A DNA stretch of 46,879 bases from a bacterium (GTDB lineage Bacteria > Cyanobacteriota > Vampirovibrionia > Obscuribacterales > Obscuribacteraceae). The stretch is taken from assembly GCA_016124935.1 (NCBI GenBank), contig WGMS01000012.1, positions 200,001 through 246,879 of the forward strand. The letters are read 5' to 3'. Below are positions 34,479-43,210 of this stretch, piece after piece. Made by a program: the position numbers and the translations under genes. The notes below the pieces were generated by a model that was not told the DNA's origin, did no database searches, and worked only from the letters and a program-made list of their open reading frames with translations. How positions within the stretch are numbered: the first letter of the stretch is position 1; every line of letters starts with the position of its first letter.

Positions 34479-35149
34479 ATCAGAGTTTCCGCAAGTAGGT
34501 CGTCTATTCTATTTCTTTCTGAGTCGCTTAGAATGCCCTGGAAGACCATTCTTAAAACTTCTCTGGAACGGGACTGGAATGTAATACCCTGGTGGGCGTA
34601 GTAAGTCGTGAAGATAGTCCCGTAGAGCATGCTCGATATGGTGAGGGTGGTCTCCTCCGCCTCTAGTTTCAGCAACCTGCCTGATTTAGACAGAGTTTCG
34701 AACATTTCGTTCCAGGGTTGGATGTTCTTTTCTCGGTGCAAAACATAGGTCGGCTTGTTGCGATCTTTGAACTCTGCCCTTTCTTGAACCATCAGCTCAA
34801 TTAGCTGGGGGTTTTTATCGAAATAAATTAGATATGCTTGAATCGCCCCGGCAATCTTCTTAATAGGGTCTTCAACCTTCTCGACCATCTTGTCGATGAA
34901 TTCGCTCATCTCTTCCATGCCCTGATCTACAGAAGCAAGAAAGAGCTTCTCTTTGCTTGGAAAGTAATGATAGATAGTGCCTTTGGCGACGCCTATCTGA
35001 TCTGCTATCTCCTGGACGTCGGTGCTCTGGTAGCCGCGCTCGGCAAAGAGGTTGCTGGCAGCCTCGAGAATCTGGGCTTTGCGCTTGCCGATGCGCTCCA
35101 CATTCTTGGGGCGTCCGGGTCCTCTTTTGTTCTGTATTGAGCTGCTCAC
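34475..35149 (-). CDS. TetR-family repressor of the efflux operon
   Basis: 224 residues. The helix-turn-helix is at about residues 28-70 (ILEAASNLFAERGYQSTDVQ, then IADQIGVAKGTIYHYFPSKE). The C-terminal helical domain would bind ligand (VQERAEFKDRNKPTYVLHRE). The Arg/Lys/Pro-rich N-terminal arm (KRGPGRPKNVERIGKRK) is typical. It is the first gene of a tetR-MFP-RND operon and overlaps the adaptor gene by 4 bp. A perfect palindrome 41 bp upstream of its start is a likely operator, so autorepression relieved by a pump substrate is expected. Confidence 0.95.
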   Translation of the reverse strand: MSSSIQNKRGPGRPKNVERIGKRKAQILEAASNLFAERGYQSTDVQEIADQIGVAKGTIYHYFPSKEKLFLASVDQGMEEMSEFIDKMVEKVEDPIKKIAGAIQAYLIYFDKNPQLIELMVQERAEFKDRNKPTYVLHREKNIQPWNEMFETLSKSGRLLKLEAEETTLTISSMLYGTIFTTYYAHQGITFQSRSREVLRMVFQGILSDSERNRIDDLLAETLI

Positions 35150-35190
35150 GGGCTTTTGTGTCTTGACCGGGTCGTGCTGGGGATTAGTTT

Positions 35191-35204
35191 ACTGACTCGT
35201 CAGT
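35191..35204. promoter_or_regulatory. putative TetR operator
   Basis: ACTGAC-TC-GTCAGT is a perfect 6-bp inverted repeat with a 2-bp spacer, of the form often bound by TetR-family repressors. It lies 41 bp upstream of tetR and overlaps a TTGACT that could be the -35 of the leftward promoter. It is also within the divergent region of the O-methyltransferase gene. Confidence 0.65.
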
Positions 35205-35355
35205 CAATATATTATTTTAACACCGCGAAGCTGTTCTTTGCGTGAACATTAGTAATTTTGCCGCGATTTTATTTTAGGCTCATTTCAGATCTGTTATAAC
35301 TCTAAATCTATTAATTACGGGACGTTGAAGAGAGGTTTAGAGAGGTGGAGCCGTT

Positions 35356-35997
35356 ATGCCAATGAGAATTTTGACCGAGCCAGGCATCGACGAGTACGCT
35401 CTTGCTAAGACCAGTGACCATGATGAGTTGCTCTCCGCTTTGATGAAAGAGACCCATGCAACCATGGACTCACCAAATATGCTCACCGGTCCGGTAGAAG
35501 GACGTTTGCTCAAATTGCTTGTCCAGATCTCCGGCGCCCGTCGCATTCTAGAAATCGGCACTTTTACCGGTTATTCCGCTCTGTCCATGGCTGAAGGCCT
35601 GCCCGAAGACGGCGAGCTTATTACTCTCGACCTCAATCCGGTCAGCCTGGAGCTTGCCCGGCGTTATTTCGCCAGGAGCAGCCATGGCAAGAAAATCAAA
35701 ATTTTAGAGGGTCCGGCTCTGGATTCTATAAAAGAGCTCTCCGGACCCTTCGACCTGGTGTTTATAGATGCCGACAAAGGCAACTATCTGAACTATTACG
35801 AAGCCGTTCTGCCTTTATTGAAATCCGGCGGAATAGTCCTGGTGGACAATGTACTCTGGAGCGGTGCGGTTCTAGAGCCGAAAGCCAAGAGCGATATTGC
35901 CATTGATGAATTCAATCAACATGTAGCCAAAGATGAGCGCGTCGAGAAGGTATTACTGACGGTGCGCGATGGTGTGTATCTGATTCGCAAGCACTGA
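35356..35997 (+). CDS. SAM-dependent O-methyltransferase (COMT/CCoAOMT-like)
   Basis: 213 residues with SAM motif [20 protein letters not shown], motif II-like acidic ELITLDLNP, the metal-binding and catalytic Asp segment [19 protein letters not shown], and [16 protein letters not shown]. Family members are soluble class I methyltransferases that act on catechol-like hydroxyls with a divalent metal. The substrate cannot be read from the sequence. It starts divergently from the tetR operon and ends 10 bp before asnS, so the two genes are co-transcribed. Confidence 0.94.
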   Translation: MPMRILTEPGIDEYALAKTSDHDELLSALMKETHATMDSPNMLTGPVEGRLLKLLVQISGARRILEIGTFTGYSALSMAEGLPEDGELITLDLNPVSLELARRYFARSSHGKKIKILEGPALDSIKELSGPFDLVFIDADKGNYLNYYEAVLPLLKSGGIVLVDNVLWSGAVLEPKAKSDIAIDEFNQHVAKDERVEKVLLTVRDGVYLIRKH

Positions 35998-36007
35998 GGA
36001 GAAAGAG

Positions 36008-37426
36008 ATGACGTCTACAGTCAAGACAACCGATCGGATTCCTGTGAAGGAAGCTCTTTGTGAAGAGAGCATCGGTAAGAAAGTGAAGATCTGCGGATGG
36101 GTTAGAACCAGGCGAGATTCCAAAGCCGGATTCTCGTTCATAGAATTGAACGATGGCAGCAGCTTCAACAGCATCCAGGTGGTGGCACCCAAAGAGCTCG
36201 ACAATTATGAAAGCGAAATTCTCCACGCCGGCATCGGAAGCTCTCTAGAGATCCTTGGAGAAGTGGTGGAGTCGCCGGGCAAAGGTCAGGCGACAGAAGT
36301 GAAGGCCGACTCTGTGAAAGTACTTGGCTTTGCCGATCCTAAAGAATATCCTCTTCAAAAGAAAGGTACCTCTTTCGAGTTTCTACGCACCATAGGCCAC
36401 CTGCGACCGCGCACCAATACTTTTGGTGCCGTAGCGCGTGTGCGCAACGAGATCTGTCGCGCCATTCACGAGTTCTTCCAGTCCCGTGGTTTTCTGTACG
36501 TTCACACTCCTATCATCACCGGTAGTGACTGTGAAGGCGCCGGTCAGATGTTCAAAGTGACCACCTTCGATCTCGATGATGTGCCGCGCAAAGAGAAGAG
36601 CAACGAGATTGATTTCGAGCAAGATTTCTTCGGACGTCAGACCAGCCTCACTGTCAGCGGTCAGCTCGAAGCCGAGATCTATGCCACGGCACTGAGTAAT
36701 GTCTATACTTTTGGTCCTACTTTTAGAGCTGAGAATTCCAATACCTCAAGGCACTTATCAGAGTTCTGGATGATCGAGCCCGAGATGGCTTTCTGCGATC
36801 TCGAAGGGGACATGACCCTGGCTGAGGAATTTCTCAAACATATATTCTCATCTGTTTTGAAAAACTGCCCTGATGACATGAATTTCTTCAATCAGAGAAT
36901 TGATAAAACGGTTATTGAAACTCTAACTGCCATTGTCGAAAGTGATTTCCACAGGCTTTCCTACACTGAAGCGATTGAGATTCTAGAGAAATCTGGCGAG
37001 AGTTTCGAGTTTCCTGTTAAGTGGGGTATCGATCTACAATCAGAGCACGAGCGCTATTTGACCGAGAAAAAATTCAAGAAGCCGGTGATTGTCTATGACT
37101 ATCCCCGGGAGATAAAGGCGTTCTACATGCGCCTCAACGAAGACGGCAAGACCGTGCGAGCTATGGATGTGCTGGTGCCTAAAGTCGGCGAGATAATCGG
37201 TGGCAGTCAGCGGGAAGAGCGTCTGGATGTTTTGAAAGAGCGCATGATCGACTGTGATCTCAATCCGGAAGAGTACTGGTGGTATCTCGATCTGCGTCGT
37301 TATGGAACCGTTCCCCATGCCGGTTTCGGTCTCGGTCTGGAGAGGACCGTGCAGTTCGTTACCGGCATGGCCAACATCAGGGATGTGATACCGTTCCCGC
37401 GGGCTCCTAAGACTGCTGATTTTTAA
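36008..37426 (+). CDS. asnS: asparaginyl-tRNA synthetase
   Basis: 472 residues, the normal length of bacterial AsnRS, a class IIb synthetase that charges tRNA-Asn. The OB-fold anticodon domain comes first ([20 protein letters not shown]). Motif 2 is in the [20 protein letters not shown] region, and motif 3 is [15 protein letters not shown] near the end, with the usual terminus [16 protein letters not shown]. The asparagine-type signatures (not aspartate) are clear from [13 protein letters not shown]. It lies 10 bp after the methyltransferase gene. Confidence 0.97.
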   Translation: MTSTVKTTDRIPVKEALCEESIGKKVKICGWVRTRRDSKAGFSFIELNDGSSFNSIQVVAPKELDNYESEILHAGIGSSLEILGEVVESPGKGQATEVKADSVKVLGFADPKEYPLQKKGTSFEFLRTIGHLRPRTNTFGAVARVRNEICRAIHEFFQSRGFLYVHTPIITGSDCEGAGQMFKVTTFDLDDVPRKEKSNEIDFEQDFFGRQTSLTVSGQLEAEIYATALSNVYTFGPTFRAENSNTSRHLSEFWMIEPEMAFCDLEGDMTLAEEFLKHIFSSVLKNCPDDMNFFNQRIDKTVIETLTAIVESDFHRLSYTEAIEILEKSGESFEFPVKWGIDLQSEHERYLTEKKFKKPVIVYDYPREIKAFYMRLNEDGKTVRAMDVLVPKVGEIIGGSQREERLDVLKERMIDCDLNPEEYWWYLDLRRYGTVPHAGFGLGLERTVQFVTGMANIRDVIPFPRAPKTADF

Positions 37427-37468
37427 GGCTTGTCTGTATGGACAGGAACGCAATGACTTTCAGGTCGT

Positions 37469-37924
37469 CTAACTGTTCTTGTTTTCGATTCTGCGCAAGT
37501 CTTCTTGAATCTGGAGATAGATGCGGTCCATACCGCCCATTATCGCCTGGACCGCATCGTTGAGATCGGTCCGCAGCTCAGTTACGTCTGTGCGTATTTG
37601 ACTGTAGTCAGTACGAAGCTCGTTGACGTCGGTGCGAAGCTCGTTGACGTCAGTACGAAGCTCGTTGACGTCGGTGCGAAGCTCTTTGACGTCAGTACGA
37701 AGCTCGTTGACGTCGGTGCGAAGCTCTTTGACGTCAGTACGAAGCTCTTTGACGTCAGTACGAAGCTCGTCGACGTCGGTGCGTAGTTGACTGTAGTCAG
37801 TGCGAAGAGCATGCAATTCTACATCTACAGAATCAAAGCGTGCGTTTGTATAAGAGACTCCATGCCGAAATTCCCTGCGAAATGCCTGGAATTCGGTGAG
37901 TTGAACTTCACTCAATTCGCTCAT
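37469..37924 (-). CDS. coiled-coil protein of twelve RTD heptads
   Basis: 151 residues. After about 40 residues (ELSEVQLTEFQAFRREFRHG), twelve heptads of consensus ELRTDVx follow without interruption, with two YSQ variants near each end. A short tail then has helix AIMGGMDRIYLQIQEDLRRI. Hydrophobic a/d positions make a continuous parallel coiled coil; there is no signal peptide. At DNA level the heptads are near-identical 21-bp tandem repeats, so copy number may vary between strains. The function is unknown; it could be a scaffold or molecular ruler. It is convergent with asnS. Confidence 0.82.
   Translation of the reverse strand: MSELSEVQLTEFQAFRREFRHGVSYTNARFDSVDVELHALRTDYSQLRTDVDELRTDVKELRTDVKELRTDVNELRTDVKELRTDVNELRTDVNELRTDVNELRTDYSQIRTDVTELRTDLNDAVQAIMGGMDRIYLQIQEDLRRIENKNS
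37562..37812 (-). repeat. 21-bp tandem repeat array encoding the heptads
   Basis: About twelve 21-bp units. The central ones differ by only a few bases (alternating GACGTCAGTACGAAGCTC and GACGTCGGTGCGAAGCTC forms on the plus strand). Each unit carries GACGTC and AGCT palindromes. Near-identity over synonymous positions points to recent slippage or unequal recombination. Confidence 0.85.
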
Positions 37925-38249
37925 TAGCGTATCCTCCGTGGAACGAATTCAGGAAGCGGTTAGAAACCGCTTTCCCGCAACCAGGCAGATCTGGAATATC
38001 TGTACACCATACTAATGTATGCACTGGGGAATGTCAATTGAATTTCGAATCACCTTCGAGTTTGCCGGCGTATCAGGAAGGTGGCAATCTACGAACGCTA
38101 CATCGTGATAAAGTACATAGAAGGGCGTTATGGTCTACTGAAGGGGCGGAGACTCGCAGTTTTTTGCTGGGCAATACCGCTAAAGTGTCGTTCAGTAACG
38201 AGGTGACTTCGCCAGAGAAGTATTAAGAATAGGATTCGGAGTTAGGAGA
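37925..38249. other. 325-bp region without a convincing gene
   Basis: This lies between the divergent heptad-repeat gene and the PP2C-like pseudogene. A 62-codon open frame (38038-38226, TTG start) has no ribosome site or recognisable motif. I see no tRNA, terminator or repeat. It probably holds the two divergent promoters. Confidence 0.4.
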
Positions 38250-38942
38250 ATGATATCGATCGGCTTCTCTGTGCTTTTTCCGTCGGATTCGGTATCGATA
38301 GAGGGACATCACTTCGATGACTCCTACTTTCCGGATCAGGATGCTGACTTTGTTATGCCCTTTCGTTGTGCCATAGCAGATGGTGCTCACATCACGAGTT
38401 CGGCAAGGAATTGGGCCAGGCTTTTGACAAGGTCATTCGTCAGTGATGATTGGGATCTGGGAACCATTAGATCAAAGTGGCTATAGTATTGCAATGAGAA
38501 CCAGGACATGAATCCATCAGCCATGGCGGCGTTTCTGGGTTTGTCATTTACTGAGGCAGGCGCTCTCGAGGCGATTGTCGCTGGCGATTGCTGCTTGATA
38601 CAGGTTAATGGAGACGGGCTGAAAACTTCGTTTCCGATGGAGAATCCAGGAGAGTTTTTAAAATCTCCGGAATTGCTATTCTCTACATCTAGTATCAATG
38701 ACGCACACATGCGTTCGATTAGTTTGGAATATGCTGCCGGCGATTCATTCTATTTAATGACCGATGGATTCGGAAAGATCTTATTGCCGATGTTTCAAGA
38801 TTATCCCATCGCAGAGGAGCTCAATGAAATGAGCACCGAAGAGTTATGCGAATGGGCCTACAGGACCTGCACAAGATTCAGGAGCGACAAGAAGTACCCT
38901 TTCGACACTAGCTTGCTGAGAATCGAGTTGACGACCTCGTAA
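38250..38942 (+). pseudogene. PP2C-like protein phosphatase interrupted by an in-frame TAG
   Basis: One reading frame of 231 codons carries a TAG at 38484-38486 (codon 79) and resumes in the same frame to TAA at 38942. The first part contains the metal-binding ADGAHITSSARNWARLLTRS motif; the second has AMAAFLGLSFTEAGALEAIV, AGDCCLIQV and GDSFYLMTDGFGKILLPMF. Together they make the ADG...GDC...TDG order of PP2C/SpoIIE-like Ser/Thr phosphatases. The linker around the stop looks short for the family, so a deletion may accompany the nonsense change. TGG to TAG (a Trp before YCNENQ) would be a single substitution. The gene is probably dead, unless the stop is a base error or the two halves are made separately (ATG 38508). 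Confidence 0.7.
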
Positions 38943-39055
38943 CTCAGAAAGAGCTGAGATTGCCTGCTAGTAGCACACCAGGCAAAGAGATAACAGGTCA
39001 CCAGCAATTTAGCTTCAAGAATTGAAGCTGATTGAAGCCAATTGAAGCAATAGAA

Positions 39056-40144
39056 TTACTTGGGTGTGGTAGTAGATGACAGGGTGCTCGGTTGCTCGGT
39101 CCGGATTCCCAATGCTTCGAGTTTTTTCTTGATCTCTGGAATTGCTCTTCGGGCAGCGATCTCTCCTGCTTTGATTCCATGGGCGCCGTCAGACTTCTTG
39201 AAAGAGACCAGGTTTATTCCGGTAGTATCCGGATGAATATAAAAATCGGCTTTTTCGTCGCTGAGCTCGTCGAGGGTTGCAAGTTGTATTCTGAGGGCCT
39301 GACGGGCCATTGAGCCCAGTCCCTTGAACTTGGTTAGCGGCTCTTCTTTGAGCTTTTCGTCTATGTCGACTGCGATTACAAAGTCAGCACCCATCTCACG
39401 CACGTGATTGACCGGTACGTTATTAATTAGCCCACCATCGCAGTATAATTTCTCGCCAATTTGCACTGGCTTCTTCAGACCCGGTACAGCAGTACTAGCT
39501 TGCATCGCCAGGGCCATATCGCCCGATGTCAACCGTCTGCTTTTGCCGGTCACAACATCGGTTACGACAGCGGCATAAGGGATAGACAGTTGCTCTATCT
39601 GTTTGTTGTCTAGCTGCTTACTCACAAACTTTCTGAACTTCCAGCCATAGTACAGTCCATCATAAGGTTTGTAGCCGACCAGGCGAAGCATCAGTTCAGC
39701 TGGTTCGGTTGCAATTCGAAGAGCCGGCATAGGAGTGAATTCTTTTGTGAATTTGTTTTTGAGGAAGATCTCCGCGATTTCATCAAGGGGCTTGCCGGCT
39801 GCGTAGAAACCCCCGACAACGGAGCCGATACTGGTGCCGGCAATCATGTCGATAGGAATGTTCTCTTCTGCAAGTACCTTGAGCACACCGACATGGGCAG
39901 CACCTCTTGAGCCGCCGCCTCCCAGAGCCAGTCCGATACGCGGTCGTTTCGACCTTGATCTGTTATTCTTGAAGACTTCCTGCTCGGTACCGCCGGTAGA
40001 ATCAACTTCGGAATTCGATTGACCTGAAGTTTCTGTTTGCGACGGGGAAGATTCCACGGCGGAGTCTGGATTGTCCAGTGCCTGGGCAGGTATATAGCAA
40101 GCCAGCAAAGCAGCGCAGACGACGACTAAACAAAGTTTTCTCAT
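39056..40144 (-). CDS. exported patatin-like phospholipase (RssA/NTE type)
   Basis: 362 residues from the ATG at 40144, chosen because it begins a signal sequence (MRKLCLVVVCAALLACYIPA); the frame is open a further 20 codons upstream. Cleavage could be at AQA, or LLAC could act as an imperfect lipobox. The patatin domain starts about residue 80 with the oxyanion loop ALGGGGSRGAAHVGVLK. The nucleophile Ser is in IAGTSIGSVVGG and the catalytic Asp in LYCDGGLINNVPV, a complete Ser-Asp dyad. Such enzymes hydrolyse phospholipid acyl chains. A Ser/Thr/Glu-rich linker lies between the signal and the domain. Confidence 0.94.
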   Translation of the reverse strand: MRKLCLVVVCAALLACYIPAQALDNPDSAVESSPSQTETSGQSNSEVDSTGGTEQEVFKNNRSRSKRPRIGLALGGGGSRGAAHVGVLKVLAEENIPIDMIAGTSIGSVVGGFYAAGKPLDEIAEIFLKNKFTKEFTPMPALRIATEPAELMLRLVGYKPYDGLYYGWKFRKFVSKQLDNKQIEQLSIPYAAVVTDVVTGKSRRLTSGDMALAMQASTAVPGLKKPVQIGEKLYCDGGLINNVPVNHVREMGADFVIAVDIDEKLKEEPLTKFKGLGSMARQALRIQLATLDELSDEKADFYIHPDTTGINLVSFKKSDGAHGIKAGEIAARRAIPEIKKKLEALGIRTEQPSTLSSTTTPK

Positions 40145-40226
40145 GATCTTGACTTTAGGAATCTGAAGGTAGAAGTACAGCCGAAGATGATAAGTCGCTG
40201 GCAAGTTGCCTGTCCAGTCGTCGAGA

Positions 40227-40532
40227 TTAATCTTCTCCTGACCATCCTATATAGCAAATAGTTTCAAAAAACTGTGTCAAAATCGGGCGCTTCAGAAACT
40301 GCCGAAGATCTTGCTCCTTAACTTCCGGGCTGTGGTTCGACTGACGTTTATTGAGCGTGTCTTCTTCTTCTTTAAGGATTATGCTCAGCGGGGTGTTGTC
40401 AATATTGCGATAGTTGATAAGACGATTTCTGGCTCTTTTATGCCCTTCTCTAACCTGCCCGGCGATATCCAGGTGCTGATAGCTGGTGTCTTCCTGCGGT
40501 ATTTGCAACGAGCTAGATCCTGGCTCGGGCAT
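40227..40532 (-). CDS. small hypothetical protein upstream of the patatin gene
   Basis: 101 residues, hydrophilic and charged (GQVREGHKRARNRLINYRNI; SIILKEEEDTLNKRQSNHSP), with no recognised motif. It is co-directional with the patatin gene (82 bp before its chosen start). An open frame on the opposite strand overlaps it and looks like an antisense shadow. The start is uncertain. Kept at low confidence. Confidence 0.35.
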   Translation of the reverse strand: MPEPGSSSLQIPQEDTSYQHLDIAGQVREGHKRARNRLINYRNIDNTPLSIILKEEEDTLNKRQSNHSPEVKEQDLRQFLKRPILTQFFETICYIGWSGED

Positions 40533-40717
40533 CTCATGGTCGGTTCGTTAAACAAACTTTCTTTCAGCAGCCCCTTTGATATGAGATTCTAGTTTCGATA
40601 TGGTCTCTGTGAGGCATTCGGAATCTGCTTCGGAAAGCTAAGGACCGATAGGGTTTTTCTTATCCTTTTGATTTGTCCTACCTGAGCCCTGGAAGCGCAT
40701 GTTTTTAGGAGAGCGAG

Positions 40718-41683
40718 ATGAGTTCTGTGTTAGCTGTAGGTTCTGTCGCGATTGATTCGGTGAAGACACCCTTTGGTTTTCGTGAGCGAAGCCTGGGTGG
40801 ATCTGCTACTCACTTTTCAGTGGCGGCATCTTTTTTTACTGATGTGTCCGTTGTTGCTGTTATAGGCGATGACTTTACCGCAGAAGACGAGTCTGTGTTT
40901 CGCGAAAGAGAGATTGACACCTCGGATCTCAAGCGTGTGCCAGGCGGTAAGACCTTTTTCTGGGCGGGCGAGTATGGCTTCGACCTGAACACGGCTCACA
41001 CCCTGGATACACAGCTGAATGTATTCGCAGACTTCAAACCAATACTATCTGAGTCTGCCAGAGAAGCGCCTTATCTTTTCCTCGGAAATATTCAGCCTGC
41101 CTTGCAGCGTGAAGTTCGTGAGCAGTCCAACGCTCGCTTTGTCGCTATGGACACTATGAATTACTGGATTGAGACAGCGCCCGAAGAACTGATTAAAACC
41201 ATCGGCGTCGTCGACGCCTTGATCATCAATGATGCGGAAGCGCGACAGCTAGTAGACGAGCCAAACTTGATAAAGGCAGCCAAACAGATCCTCGAGTTTG
41301 GACCGAAAATGCTGATCATCAAGCGGGGAGAGTATGGTGCGGCGTGCTTCACAAAGGAGAGTTTCTTCGCGACACCGGCTTATCCTCTCGAGTCCGTTTT
41401 CGATCCAACCGGGGCTGGCGACAGTTTCGCCGGCGGCTTCATGGGTTACATGGCCCAGGCGAATAACCTCGATGACACCATGAATGTGCGTCGCGGAATC
41501 ATTTACGGCTCGATAATGGCATCTTTCATTGTCGAGGAGTTCAGCTGCGATCGACTGCGTCGGATTAATCGGAGCGATATCAACAATCGTCTCTCGGACT
41601 TCAAAGATTTCACTCATTTCGATCTCGACGAGAGCGTCACAGTGAAGACATTCGGGGCTATTTCGACTACTTCTCAGGGCTAA
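40718..41683 (+). CDS. PfkB-family carbohydrate/nucleoside kinase
   Basis: 321 residues. The start is supported by AGGAGAG at 40707-40713. The N-terminal substrate-binding part has RERSLGGSATHFSVAASFFT. The C-terminal PfkB signature 2, SVFDPTGAGDSFAGGFMGYM, carries the catalytic Asp and anion hole. Other ribokinase-fold landmarks include ALIINDAEARQLV and LIIKRGEYGAACF. The enzyme phosphorylates a sugar or nucleoside hydroxyl with ATP; the exact substrate is not evident. The gene appears monocistronic. Confidence 0.94.
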   Translation: MSSVLAVGSVAIDSVKTPFGFRERSLGGSATHFSVAASFFTDVSVVAVIGDDFTAEDESVFREREIDTSDLKRVPGGKTFFWAGEYGFDLNTAHTLDTQLNVFADFKPILSESAREAPYLFLGNIQPALQREVREQSNARFVAMDTMNYWIETAPEELIKTIGVVDALIINDAEARQLVDEPNLIKAAKQILEFGPKMLIIKRGEYGAACFTKESFFATPAYPLESVFDPTGAGDSFAGGFMGYMAQANNLDDTMNVRRGIIYGSIMASFIVEEFSCDRLRRINRSDINNRLSDFKDFTHFDLDESVTVKTFGAISTTSQG

Positions 41684-41995
41684 CCTGCCCCGTCCCGCTC
41701 AGGAGTGTTCTCCGCCTGGGGGATGGATATTTTTTACATTTTTTCCGGCAGGTCTTTATTTGCCCATAATGATAATGTGCTATCATTAAGCCCCTCCCAT
41801 GGACAGCTATCCGGGGGCATAAACATAGAAGTGTCGGGTTTCTGCAACGTCAATGTCGCCATCTAAAGATCAGAAAAGAACTCTTTTCGGAAGAGATTCA
41901 CTAACCGAGGCAGGGCTGTTTGCTTGCTTTTGTCTATTTGCGGCATGGCAAAGAATTGGCGCTGTTAACAGTCTTCTACAGGTTTAATTCGTGAG
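41684..41995. other. 312-bp intergenic region with an AT-rich palindrome
   Basis: This lies between the PfkB gene and the TPR gene, both plus strand. It has no convincing gene or tRNA. The only clear structure is the 8-bp inverted repeat at 41767-41788. The TPR promoter should lie here, but I could not assign -35/-10 elements with confidence. Confidence 0.4.
41767..41788. promoter_or_regulatory. AT-rich inverted repeat, possible Fur-family-type operator
   Basis: TAATGATA (41767-41774) and TATCATTA (41781-41788) are perfect reverse complements with a 6-nt centre. The ATAATGATAAT half resembles Fur/Zur-type boxes. It lies 208 bp before the TPR gene. The binding protein is inference. Confidence 0.4.
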
Positions 41996-43075
41996 ATGCA
42001 AGACAGGATAAAGCGTTTGATCTCTTCTGAATTGGCTCGGCAGGACGCAGTTCGTGACGCTATGACGCTATTGCAGTCAGCAAGATATGATGAAGCTATC
42101 TCCGAACTGGAGCTGCTCATTGCGGCGTCAAAGCCAGATGCCACATTTTTTCAGTTGATTGGTTTGGCGCATCTGCTGGCAGAGCGGCCCGAATTGGCTT
42201 TGCGTTCGCTAGATCAGGCAATCGAATTGAATTGTAGTTGCGCGGAATCTCTCTACCTCCGCGGCCGAGCCTATGTCATGCTAGAGCGTTACCAGGAAGC
42301 GCAGGTCGATTTCATTAGTTGCTCGCTTAAAGACGAGACTCACGCCGGTGCGCACTTCTATCGAGCGTACTTGCTTTTCCTTCAAGAGAAGTTCGCCGAC
42401 GCGATTGACTATTATGGGCTTTCCATAAAGTACAACCCAGAAAACGCACAGGCCTTTCTGCAGCGAGGCATTTGCTACGAAGAACTCGATCAAACGGAAA
42501 GAGCCTTAGATGATTATTGCTGCTCGATAGAGCTTGCGGAGACTGAACCAGATGGCTGGTTTGTTCGGGGTCAACTTCTTGCAAGGATGGGTCGATTTGA
42601 GGAAGCAGAAAGTGATTACACTCGGACTATTGAGCTAGACCCTTGTCACAGTGAAGCTTTCTATGCGCGAGGACTGGTTCTTCAGGAGATGGACTGCTAT
42701 GGCAAGGCAATGGATGATTACACAACAGCAATTAAGCTTGACCCGGCCAACGGCGAAGCTTTCTATTGTAGAGCTGTGTTATTGCGATATGACGAACGAC
42801 ATGCCGAAGCCGTGCTAGATCTGGATGCGGCAATCGCACTTGACAGTCAACATACAGAGGCTTTCATTGAGAGAGCAAGGGCCAAAACAGCGCTTGGTGA
42901 TCATGATGGCGCGCTTGAGGATTTCAACGCAGCACTATCTGTCGAGCAATATCCAGAGCTGATAAGAGAGCGGGCGTCTTGCTTTCGAGCTGTGGGCAAT
43001 TACTCGTTGGCTTTTTCCGAGTTCGCCAGGTCGATAGAGCTTGACAGAAGAGGTGATAGCCGATTTGAAACATGA
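41996..43075 (+). CDS. TPR-repeat protein
   Basis: 359 residues, almost entirely 34-residue TPR units, about nine of them: QLIGLAHLLAERPELALRSL, LRGRAYVMLERYQEAQVDF, QRGICYEELDQTERALDDY, ARGLVLQEMDCYGKAMDDY, RARAKTALGDHDGALEDF. No signal peptide or fused enzyme is visible, so it is probably a cytosolic scaffold. It lies 135 bp before the AhpD-like gene on the same strand and may share its transcript. Confidence 0.9.
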   Translation: MQDRIKRLISSELARQDAVRDAMTLLQSARYDEAISELELLIAASKPDATFFQLIGLAHLLAERPELALRSLDQAIELNCSCAESLYLRGRAYVMLERYQEAQVDFISCSLKDETHAGAHFYRAYLLFLQEKFADAIDYYGLSIKYNPENAQAFLQRGICYEELDQTERALDDYCCSIELAETEPDGWFVRGQLLARMGRFEEAESDYTRTIELDPCHSEAFYARGLVLQEMDCYGKAMDDYTTAIKLDPANGEAFYCRAVLLRYDERHAEAVLDLDAAIALDSQHTEAFIERARAKTALGDHDGALEDFNAALSVEQYPELIRERASCFRAVGNYSLAFSEFARSIELDRRGDSRFET

Positions 43076-43197
43076 GTTGGAGAGCAGATTGATAAGGGAT
43101 GGAATAGAGAGCCAATCGCAACCTGGCGTTTAGTGGAGAAGGCGCCGAAGCGCTATCGCCAGCAATAGTTCAGATAGTGGCTGGAAGAAGCCCGGGT

Positions 43198-43204
43198 AAA
43201 GGAG
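43198..43204 (+). promoter_or_regulatory. ribosome binding site of the AhpD-like gene
   Basis: AAAGGAG lies 6 nt before the ATG at 43211. It fixes the start of the recoded gene, whose N-terminus (MTWIKTIP) is also the usual one of peroxidase-related CMD proteins. Confidence 0.8.
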
Positions 43205-43210
43205 CAATCG

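Noticed and set aside
37427..37455. Possible terminator after asnS.
   Set aside because: A 6-bp stem with a wobble pair can be drawn but no T-run follows.
38038..38226. 62-codon frame upstream of the PP2C-like pseudogene.
   Set aside because: TTG start without ribosome site and no recognisable sequence features.
40311..40592. Plus-strand frame of 93 codons opposite the small gene at 40227-40532.
   Set aside because: Hydrophobic composition typical of an antisense shadow, no ribosome site, no motif.
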